Shown piece by piece: positions 56,919 to 64,000 of a DNA stretch of 64,000 bases (within the stretch, counting starts at the first letter, position 1; every line of letters begins with the position of its first letter). A program made the translations under genes and the position numbers. Source of the DNA: CAZUAQ01 sp964618455 (lineage in GTDB: Bacteria; Planctomycetota; Phycisphaerae; UBA1845; PWPN01); the NCBI GenBank assembly GCA_964618455.1, contig CAZUAQ010000024.1:1-64000 (forward strand), written 5' to 3'. The notes below the pieces were generated by a model. The model was given only the letters and a program-made list of their open reading frames with translations, ran no database searches and had not been told where the DNA came from.

Positions 56919-59252
56919 TCAGCCGCCGGAGCTCGATGCCCCGGTGACCGCCACCTCGGACGGCGCGTTCTCGCCCAGCGGCCACTGCTGGCCCGTCTCC
57001 AGCCGGACACGCATCAGCAGCAACGCCGTTTCGAGTTGAGGATCGATCTCGGGATAATTGTTGTCGTCATCGCGGATCACCCAATCCTCGTCCTCGCCCA
57101 GATCCTCGGGTTTCGCCTCCTTGCTGATTGTCGTCTCGGTGGCGGTTTCCTTCTCGGGCTCTTCGTCCTTGGTTTCCTCGTCGTCACGATTCCGGCCGGA
57201 CACGATGTTGTCCAGGACCTCGTCCGAGAGCGAATCCTGACCTTTGCCCTTGAGGATGTCATTCTTCAAACGAGCTTCGTTGCCTTTGCGCTCCTCCTTG
57301 ATGACGAGAGGCACTTCCACGTTCGGATCAACGCCCCAGATCTCCGCCTCTTCTTCGCGGTGGAGCGAGCGCCCGTTGGGCAGGTAATACCGCGCCGTCG
57401 TCAGCTTGAGCCGCGCGATGCCCGAGTTGTTCAGGAAGAGGACCTGTTGCACGCTGCCTTTGCCGAAGGAACGCTCCCCGACGATGAGCGCCCGGCCATG
57501 CACCTGCAAAGCCCCGGCCACAATCTCCGATGCACTGGCGCTGACTTCATTAATCAGCACGATCATGGGGAAATCCAGATAGCTGCCTTCCCGCGTGGAG
57601 GACATCTCCGACACGCGGCCTTCGCGATCGCGCGTCGACACGATGTTCTGTTTCTCTTCGAGGAACATGTCCGCCACTTCGATGGCGGCACGCAAAGGGC
57701 CGCCCGGGTTGGCGCGGAGATCGAAGATCAAGCCGCGCATGCCCTCACCTTCGAGTTGCCCGATGATGTCGCGCATCTCGTCGATGCTGTTGTCCGTGAA
57801 GTTCGTGAGGCGGAGATAACCGATCTTTTCCTTCGGATCGATCATGAACTTCCAGCGTCCATCCTCATCGCGCTGGTGGCCCTTGACGGTGAAGATCGTG
57901 ATCTCCTGACGTTCCAGCGTGACGTCGAAGGGATTCGGCACCCCCAGCCGCTGAATCGTGAGCGTGACCGTCGTGCCGGGCGGACCCGTGATCTCGCGCA
58001 CGGCATCCATGATGCGATACTTCTTCGCCGACTTGCCGTTGATCTTGGTGATCTCGTCGCCCGGCTGGATTCCTGCCCGGTAAGCGGGCGTGTCCTCCAG
58101 CGGCGTTACCACGCGAATCGGCTTGCCCAGTTCCTTGCGAATCGAGATGCCCACCCCGCTGAATCGGCCCTGGGTATGCTTGTTGAACTCCATCCGCTCC
58201 GCCGGCCAGATCATGTCCGTGAACTCGTCCAACGGGGCCATGGAGCCATGCGTGAATTCGTAGATCAGCACGTTCTGCGGGAGCATGCCCGTCTCGTCGT
58301 TGATCGTCAGTACGCGGTTGAAGTACGCGATCAGGTCCGACACGGTCATCTGCTCGCGGGCCTTGGCCTGCTGCAGTTTGGCTTCGACGCGGCTGCGGAA
58401 GGATTCCACCTCGTCTTCGTCCGACAGCGAGGGGAACACGCGCTCCATGCCCGGCTCGTCGATGAAGCGCAGCACCTGCTCCAGGGCGGCGATCGTCAAC
58501 TCCTTGAAGTCGGGCTCGCGGATGTAGTCGTTGTGGACTTTGCGAAGCGCGTCCCGCGTCATCCGCGGCACGATGTGAACCACGTTCGATTCCCAGTCCG
58601 GCGCGAGTAAATCCTCATCCGCCTTCTCGTCGTCCTCGTTCTCCGAGGGGATGTAAGTCAGGTCGATGCGGATGTGTTCCTGGCATCGTTCCAGGGCTTG
58701 GCGGTAAGACTTCTCCAGGTAGAACATGTCGTTCAACTGGGCGTAGATCCCCGCCGCCTTGTACCATTCGCCCTCGGATTCGTACTTGCGGGCCAGATCG
58801 ACCACACCCTCGACGGCCTCCTGGACCCACGGCTCCTGGCGGAACTTTTCCTTGTCGAAGCAGTAGTTGTACGCGAGGTCGCAATCCAGGATGGCCTGAC
58901 GCCATCGGCCGGCGGCGATGTCTTCCTTCGCCCACTGAACGTACTTGTCGTAATCGGCCTGGATGCGGGAGCGACGTGCTTCCTGGAACTCTTCAAAACT
59001 CTCCAGCCACTGCTTGACCTTGGCGACACTGGCATCATCGACATTCCTGGCCACCTCCAGGATCAAGGACGTGGCCTGATCCAGTTTGCCCGTCCCCAGA
59101 AGCGTGAGGCCTTCCGACCAGCGCTTCGATTCGGCTTGAGACAAAGTCAGTTGGGAAGGCGAGGAACTCTCGGCCGCGATCACGCCGGATGTCAGGATCA
59201 TCGAAAACCACAGCGCACATCCCGACATCCCGAACTTCTTGAAGAAACTCAT
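56919..59252 (-). CDS. S41-family carboxyl-terminal processing protease with PDZ domain
   Basis: About 777 residues. The N-terminus (SGCALWFSMILTSGVIAAE) is a signal sequence. A long helical TPR-like part (about 40-320) precedes a PDZ domain (GRFSGVGISIRKELGKPIRV ... PGDEITKINGKSA) and the S41 core: GLIFDLRANPGGPL, the catalytic Ser in NEVSASASEIVAGAL and Lys in GERSFGKGSVQQV. The C-terminal tail is Asp/Glu/Lys-rich. It cleaves proteins in the cell envelope; the target is unknown. ATG 59252 has GGAG five bases upstream. Longer than most bacterial CtpA proteins because of the helical N-terminal part. Confidence 0.9.
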   Translation of the reverse strand: MSFFKKFGMSGCALWFSMILTSGVIAAESSSPSQLTLSQAESKRWSEGLTLLGTGKLDQATSLILEVARNVDDASVAKVKQWLESFEEFQEARRSRIQADYDKYVQWAKEDIAAGRWRQAILDCDLAYNYCFDKEKFRQEPWVQEAVEGVVDLARKYESEGEWYKAAGIYAQLNDMFYLEKSYRQALERCQEHIRIDLTYIPSENEDDEKADEDLLAPDWESNVVHIVPRMTRDALRKVHNDYIREPDFKELTIAALEQVLRFIDEPGMERVFPSLSDEDEVESFRSRVEAKLQQAKAREQMTVSDLIAYFNRVLTINDETGMLPQNVLIYEFTHGSMAPLDEFTDMIWPAERMEFNKHTQGRFSGVGISIRKELGKPIRVVTPLEDTPAYRAGIQPGDEITKINGKSAKKYRIMDAVREITGPPGTTVTLTIQRLGVPNPFDVTLERQEITIFTVKGHQRDEDGRWKFMIDPKEKIGYLRLTNFTDNSIDEMRDIIGQLEGEGMRGLIFDLRANPGGPLRAAIEVADMFLEEKQNIVSTRDREGRVSEMSSTREGSYLDFPMIVLINEVSASASEIVAGALQVHGRALIVGERSFGKGSVQQVLFLNNSGIARLKLTTARYYLPNGRSLHREEEAEIWGVDPNVEVPLVIKEERKGNEARLKNDILKGKGQDSLSDEVLDNIVSGRNRDDEETKDEEPEKETATETTISKEAKPEDLGEDEDWVIRDDDNNYPEIDPQLETALLLMRVRLETGQQWPLGENAPSEVAVTGASSSGG

Positions 59253-59989
59253 GAGGACTCCATTTCTGCTGTCATTCAAGACGGCCCGTGTCGCTCACAC
59301 AGGCGGTGGGGTCATGAACATGTCGGCCCGAGGACAGGTGTGCACGAGACCCTGCCTGCCGCCTGTAGCCGAGCTGGACTTGCCCGGCGAATGAAGCGGA
59401 GGAATACGGATGCGCACAGCATCAACACGGCGAGGCCCGACGACGTTCAGACAGCCGATTATATATACGCCCGGATGCACGGCCAAGGTGCGGGATGCCC
59501 ACGGGTAAGTTCATTCCTGACAACGATCAATCACCATTCCTGCTTCACGGGTACAGCGGCCGGCGAATTCGACCCTGACGCGATCGAAAGAGGCGTTCGA
59601 CGTTGCTCCCCGCGGTCCGCAAGCGATGACCCGCGCAAGCCGACATTCCATTTCCACATCGGCCAATCCTCATGCCGACCCGATCTACAAAATTCACGGC
59701 AGGAGATCATCCAACGCGACATGCGGGAAAGCGTCATCTTTGAATGCAACACATCGGCACGAAGCAGAAGAACCTCCGTTAAGCTCGCGCGTATGAATCA
59801 ATGCAGCCAACGCGATTGGTGTGACACTGGATATGAAAAAAACCGTCTCCGCAGGAACCCCAAGATAACTTTCGATGTATAAGAAAGTTAAAGGTGAGCC
59901 CCCAGGCGTTGCGACGGAATTCCATCGCCTTCCGGCAGGCTTTACCCGGTATTGATTCGCCTTCATCGATTTGCTAGGATGTGGCTCTT
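59253..59989. other. Intergenic region without a convincing gene
   Basis: About 735 bases between the divergent S41 and folC genes. Open frames on both strands are short and composition is mixed. It contains an exact inverted repeat, TAACTTTC (59866-59873) and GAAAGTTA (59883-59890), 100 bases before the folC start, a possible operator or small hairpin. Confidence 0.5.
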
Positions 59990-61426
59990 ATGGCACGGTC
60001 AACGGCTTCCAGAACATCAAGAACGCGGTCCGCACGCTCGAAAATCCCCACTCGGATCCGGACCTATAAAACAGCACTGAATTTCCTCAATGCTCACACG
60101 AATTACGAGCTGATGACCCGGATCGGTTACAACAGCACGAATTTCAACCTGTCGCGTATGAATCGGCTCCTGGCGGGGGTGGGCAATCCGCATCGGCAGT
60201 TCAAATCCGTGCATATCGCCGGTACGAAGGGCAAGGGCTCCACGGCGGCGATGCTCTCGGCCATGCTGGTCAATGCGGGACTCAAGGTGGGTCTCTACAC
60301 CTCTCCGCATCTCGTGGACATCCGCGAGCGGATCCAGGTCGATGAGCAGTGGATCTCCGAGGCGGAGATGACCCAGCACATGGCCAAGATCGCCCCGGTG
60401 GTCAAGAAACTGGCCAAGGACGAGCCGACCTTCTTCGAGATCATGACGGCCATCAGCTTCATGCACTTCGCGGAGAACGAAGTGGACGTGGCGGTGGTCG
60501 AGGCGGGGCTGGGCGGCCGATTGGACTCGACGAACGTGCTCAAGCCGGAAGTCACCGCCATCACCAGCATCAGCCTTGATCACGTCACGCAGCTCGGGAA
60601 CACGATCGAGAAGATCGCCGAGGAGAAGGCGGGGATTTTCAAGCTGAACACCCCGGCGGTCAGTGTTCCACAGCCGGCGGGAGTGAAGAAGGTCCTCAAG
60701 GAAGCGGCGGAGAAGACCAAGTCGCCCATCCGGTTCACCGGCAAGGAGATCGAGTTCAGCTTCCGGTTTGAATCCTCGCGCCCGCTCGGCCCGCACACCC
60801 GGGTCAGCCTGATTTCCGGGAACACGCGGTTCGAGCACCTGGCGGTTCCGCTCCTGGGTGATCACCAGGCGATGAACTGCGGATTGGCGTTGAGCATCGT
60901 GGCGATCCTGAAGGAGCGCGGTTTCGAGATCGACAACCAGCTCGCCATCGAGGGCCTGGCCAAGGCCAAGCTGCCCGGCCGGATGGAGATGCTCCACGAC
61001 AACCCGCGGATCCTGGTGGACGGGGCCCACAATGCCGCCAGCGTGGAAGCGTTGATGCGGGCCATCGGCCAGAACATCCCTTACGACTCGATGGTGGTGA
61101 TCTTCGCCTGCCGCGCCGACAAGGACATCAGCGGTATGCTGGATCATCTGCAACTCGGCGCCGACAAGATCATCTTCGTTGAGGCCGGTTCGCCGCGCTC
61201 GGCGGACCCGAAGGAACTGGCGGCGGAGTACATGGAGCGCAGCGGGAAGATGTCGCAGGTGGCGTCGTCGTTCGAGGAAGCACTGGAAATCGCCGAAAGG
61301 GCGGTGACGCGCGAGGATCTCATCTGCGTGACCGGCTCGTTCTACCTCGTCGGCACCGCCAAGTCCGTCGTCGCCAAGCGCTACGCCGCCGACGAAACCA
61401 CGCCCGAAGAAGTCGCCTCGGTCTGA
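59990..61426 (+). CDS. folC: Dihydrofolate synthase/folylpolyglutamate synthase
   Basis: Adds glutamate to folates, cytosolic. About 478 residues from ATG 59990; a GTG three codons earlier is also in frame. P-loop GTKGKGSTAAML, folate-ligase signature SPHLVDIRERI, VVEAGLGGRLDSTN and HVTQLGNTIEKIAEEKAGIFK, then the C-terminal LVDGAHNAASVEALM. The N-terminal Ser/Arg/Thr-rich stretch of 25 residues is an unusual extension, so the true start may lie further in. Mur-ligase family assignment is secure. Confidence 0.94.
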   Translation: MARSTASRTSRTRSARSKIPTRIRTYKTALNFLNAHTNYELMTRIGYNSTNFNLSRMNRLLAGVGNPHRQFKSVHIAGTKGKGSTAAMLSAMLVNAGLKVGLYTSPHLVDIRERIQVDEQWISEAEMTQHMAKIAPVVKKLAKDEPTFFEIMTAISFMHFAENEVDVAVVEAGLGGRLDSTNVLKPEVTAITSISLDHVTQLGNTIEKIAEEKAGIFKLNTPAVSVPQPAGVKKVLKEAAEKTKSPIRFTGKEIEFSFRFESSRPLGPHTRVSLISGNTRFEHLAVPLLGDHQAMNCGLALSIVAILKERGFEIDNQLAIEGLAKAKLPGRMEMLHDNPRILVDGAHNAASVEALMRAIGQNIPYDSMVVIFACRADKDISGMLDHLQLGADKIIFVEAGSPRSADPKELAAEYMERSGKMSQVASSFEEALEIAERAVTREDLICVTGSFYLVGTAKSVVAKRYAADETTPEEVASV

Positions 61427-61516
61427 CAGTCGAGTGCGTAGTCAATCACACATATTCACGATGATCGCTATGTCTGGATTCGCTCTTAGCGGTTCGCATG
61501 TCGGGAGGCTGTCTGC

Positions 61517-62749
61517 CTAGCGGCCCGCTTCGACCAGGGGCGTGGATTCATTGTCTTGATCGGCAGTCGTCGACTTGCCCGGGTCTTGCGCATTGGTGGG
61601 GGCGGAGGTCGCGTCGGTGTGGATCATGTTCTCCGCCTTCGGTGAACCGGGTGTCATTTCACGCGCCTTCTCGCACAAATCCTCGTAACGCATTTCGAAG
61701 GCATCGACGATCACGGGGTCGAAGTGCGTCCCCTTGTCACGGACGATCATGGAGTGGGCGATCTGGTACGAGAACGCCTTCTTGTACGCCCGCGCGGAGA
61801 TGAGCGCATCGAAGACATCGGCCACGGCCACGATGCGTGCCGACAGCGGGATGTCCAGCCCGGAGAGCCCGTCGGGATAGCCCGTGCCGTCGAACCGCTC
61901 ATGATGGCTTCGGGCGATCTCGACCGCCATCTTCAGAAAGCTTCCGCCGCGAGACAGCATGGCGGGCTCCTGAAGCGTTTCGGCGCCGATGAGCGTGTGA
62001 TGCTGCATGATCTCGAACTCTTCGGGAGACAATCGCCCGGGTTTGAGGAGGATCGAGTCCGGCAGGCCGACCTTACCGATGTCGTGCAGCGGGCTGGAGC
62101 GATAGAGCGCCTGCTTGAAGTCGGGCGTGATCTGCTCGGCATAAGGCCCGCCCGACTGAGCGAGTTGGTCGGCGAGGATCATGGAGAATTCGCGCATCCG
62201 TTCGAGATGTTCACCGGTCTCGGGGTCGCGCGATTCGGCCAGTCGGGCCAGGGCGAAGACGGTGATGTCGCGGATCTCCACCGCCTCGGCGGTCCGCTCG
62301 GCCACGAGATGCTCGAGCTCGGCATTGTCGCCCTTGAGCATGCTGTGCGCCTCGGCGAGTTGAGACAGCGCGCCGCGCAGCCGGAACTGCACGTTGACCC
62401 GGGCGAGCAGTTCGTCCTGGTTGAACGGCTTGATGACGTAATCGTCGGCGCCGGCATCGAAGCCGCGGAGCCGTTCCTGCGGCGAGGCCTTGGCGGAGAC
62501 AAGCATGACCTGGGGCGATGCCTGCCCGTACTGCTCCTTGATCCGCTTACATGTGTAGTAGCCGTCGATGCCGGGCATCATGATGTCGAGCAGCACGAGA
62601 TCCGGATTGAAGATCTCGCACTTGCGAAGGCACTCCTCGCCGGAGCGTGCCTCGTCGCAGGCGTAGTGATCGCTCATGATCTTCGAGAGAATCATGACGT
62701 TGAGTTCATCGTCGTCGACGATCAAGACCTTTCCGGGTTCATCGTTCAT
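61517..62749 (-). CDS. Response regulator with HD-GYP phosphodiesterase domain (RpfG-like)
   Basis: About 410 residues. The receiver domain (1-125) has the acidic pair VDDDE, phosphoacceptor Asp 55 (LDIMMPG) and Lys 107 (KPF). A coiled linker (about 126-160) leads to an HD-GYP domain: LHDIGKVGLPD (222-231), SHHERFDGTGYPDG (GYP at 290-292) and AVADVFDALIS, the full catalytic set, so it should hydrolyse cyclic di-GMP. The C-terminal 50 residues are low complexity. ATG 62749 is preceded by AAAGGA. The partner is almost certainly the kinase ending 35 bases upstream. Confidence 0.93.
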   Translation of the reverse strand: MNDEPGKVLIVDDDELNVMILSKIMSDHYACDEARSGEECLRKCEIFNPDLVLLDIMMPGIDGYYTCKRIKEQYGQASPQVMLVSAKASPQERLRGFDAGADDYVIKPFNQDELLARVNVQFRLRGALSQLAEAHSMLKGDNAELEHLVAERTAEAVEIRDITVFALARLAESRDPETGEHLERMREFSMILADQLAQSGGPYAEQITPDFKQALYRSSPLHDIGKVGLPDSILLKPGRLSPEEFEIMQHHTLIGAETLQEPAMLSRGGSFLKMAVEIARSHHERFDGTGYPDGLSGLDIPLSARIVAVADVFDALISARAYKKAFSYQIAHSMIVRDKGTHFDPVIVDAFEMRYEDLCEKAREMTPGSPKAENMIHTDATSAPTNAQDPGKSTTADQDNESTPLVEAGR

Positions 62750-62784
62750 CCATCACATCCTTTCCGGTCAACGTCGGCAGGGGT

Positions 62785-64000
62785 TTACGCGGAGGGCGCG
62801 GCCGCGAGGAGTTCGTCTTCCCGGCGCTGTTCGGATTCGAGAATCCGATCGAGCTGGATCGGGATCTCGAACGTAAAGCATGCGCCGCCATCGTCATTGT
62901 TGGAGGCCCAGATGCGGCCCTCGTGCGCCTGGATGATCTCGTTACAGATCGAGAGGCCCAGTCCGGTACCGCCGGAATTCGATCGCGTTTTGCTGGATTG
63001 GATGAACTTGTCGAACACCGAGGTCAGTTCTTCCTTGGGAATGCCGACTCCCTGGTCCTTGACGTAGACCTGCGCGAAGTTGCCGCCATGCTTCATGCCG
63101 ACGCTGATGACGCCCTCCGGTGGCGAGAACTTGATGGCGTTGCTGATCAGGTTGCGGATGACCTGCATGAGCTTGTCGGAATCCGCCACGACGTTCACTT
63201 CGGGCGGCGCTTCGACCAGCGTGAACCGGACACCGCGCTCCGACAGGTACGACGTGAATTCGCTGTGGACGCAGTACATGACCGTCTTGAGGTCGATCTT
63301 CTGGAAATCAAACTGCATCTTTCCGGATTCGAGCTTGGCGAGATCCAGCAGGTCGTTCAGAAGCGTGAGCAGGCGCTCCCCGCTCATTTTGATCTTCGCG
63401 AAGTAGTCAGCCAGTTTTTCGCGCGCCGCTTCGGAGGCCTCGCGGATGCCGAAGTCCGCAAAGCTGAGGATGCCGTGCATCGGCGTCCGCATTTCGTGGC
63501 TCATGTTCGCGAGGAACACGCTCTTGGATTCGTTCGCCTGCTGGGCATGTTCCCAGGCATGCTGGAGTTCGCTTTCCTTCCGCTGAAGCTCGCTCAGGCT
63601 GGTCTTCGAATCCTCCAGCGCCTGCATGACCTGGTTGTACTTGTCAGCGATCTGGCCGACCTCGGTGAACGGCTCGACGGGCACCCGCAGTGAGAGATCG
63701 TGCGAGCGCGCCTGGGCTTCCATGATGGTGACAAGGTCGATCAGTTCCGTACTGGCATTGTGTTCGGCCACGTTGAGCCCCATGCGCTCGTGTTCGCGAT
63801 CCACACGCAAGGGGAATTTTCGGTTGATGATGAACAGGATGACGTAGGTCACACCGAACGCGACCAATCCACAGGAAAGCACGCCGGCGAGCTGCACCAG
63901 GAACTGGTGGGTCCGGGTGAGCCCGGTCCCGAGGATGGCGGGATCGCCGAACAGGGCGACGGCCAGCGTGCCCCAAACGCCGGCGGCGAGATGCACCGGG
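62785..64000 (-). CDS. Ammonium transporter-histidine kinase fusion, C-terminal part (cut by window edge)
   Basis: The visible 404 residues begin inside an Amt/Rh transporter: PVHLAAGVWGTLAVAL contains the second pore histidine position of the twin-His pair, followed by a last helix (LVQLAGVLSCGLVAFGVTYVILFIIN) and LRVDREHERMGLNVAEHNAS, the Amt C-terminal signature. A HAMP-like linker (about 85-130) and coiled coil lead to a kinase: ANMSHEMRTPMHGI (His about 167), IRNLISNAIKFS, VKDQGVGIP and SGGTGLGLSI. The 5' part lies beyond the window. Amt-kinase fusions are known from planctomycetes (Kuenenia Ks-Amt5). The predicted input is extracellular ammonium. Confidence 0.9.
   Translation of the reverse strand, partial: PVHLAAGVWGTLAVALFGDPAILGTGLTRTHQFLVQLAGVLSCGLVAFGVTYVILFIINRKFPLRVDREHERMGLNVAEHNASTELIDLVTIMEAQARSHDLSLRVPVEPFTEVGQIADKYNQVMQALEDSKTSLSELQRKESELQHAWEHAQQANESKSVFLANMSHEMRTPMHGILSFADFGIREASEAAREKLADYFAKIKMSGERLLTLLNDLLDLAKLESGKMQFDFQKIDLKTVMYCVHSEFTSYLSERGVRFTLVEAPPEVNVVADSDKLMQVIRNLISNAIKFSPPEGVISVGMKHGGNFAQVYVKDQGVGIPKEELTSVFDKFIQSSKTRSNSGGTGLGLSICNEIIQAHEGRIWASNNDDGGACFTFEIPIQLDRILESEQRREDELLAAAPSA

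Noticed and set aside
59694..59966. 90-codon minus-strand frame between the S41 and folC genes
   Set aside because: No ribosome-binding site, mixed composition, contains the inverted repeat at 59866-59890; not supported as a gene.

Overview
The window looks like about 64 kb of a GC-rich planctomycete chromosome, probably Phycisphaerae-like. This is inferred from content rather than from a marker gene: formylglycine sulfatases, large secreted multidomain glycoside hydrolases, a zinc-ribbon/C13-peptidase membrane protein, and an ammonium-transporter/histidine-kinase fusion of a kind known from planctomycetes. I see no rRNA, tRNA, CRISPR array, transposase or phage gene.

Layout. 0-4.3 kb: outer-membrane barrel protein, MscS-type channel, caspase-like C13 membrane protein. 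4.5-6.7 kb: thiC behind a TPP riboswitch with an enlarged P4/P5 arm. 6.8-13.1 kb, minus strand: small membrane protein, citrate synthase, two small unknowns, zinc-dependent phospholipase C-like protein, SpoIIE-type phosphatase, DUF192 lipoprotein. 13.8-21.4 kb: tightly overlapping Mrp/Mnh-type cation/proton antiporter operon (E, F, G, DUF4040, B, C, D, D-like, small membrane protein, third D-like). 21.5-28.2 kb: CysB-like LysR regulator, alaS, thioredoxin-fold protein, FHA-GAF histidine kinase. 28.5-32.5 kb: UbiA-family prenyltransferase, alkaline-phosphatase-superfamily enzyme, GHL10-type hydrolase.

33-53 kb is a polysaccharide-degradation region. Three secreted hydrolases (33.5, 36.2 and 49.3 kb) have different catalytic domains but end in the same module of about 160 residues, and two share a further cassette. 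Around them lie two sulfatases, a TlpA-like thioredoxin lipoprotein-type protein, a CHAD protein, purB, a P-loop kinase and a HAD phosphatase.

53-64 kb: tandem RlaP-type nucleotidyltransferases bracketed by near-identical palindromes, a surface lipoprotein with an REJ/PKD-like domain, an S41/PDZ protease, folC, an HD-GYP response regulator and, cut by the right edge, the C-terminal part of an Amt-histidine kinase. The last two look like one pathway from ammonium sensing to c-di-GMP breakdown. The best candidates for new biology are the Amt-kinase/HD-GYP pair, the shared C-terminal module, the C13/zinc-ribbon/EF-hand protein and the nucleotidyltransferase pair.
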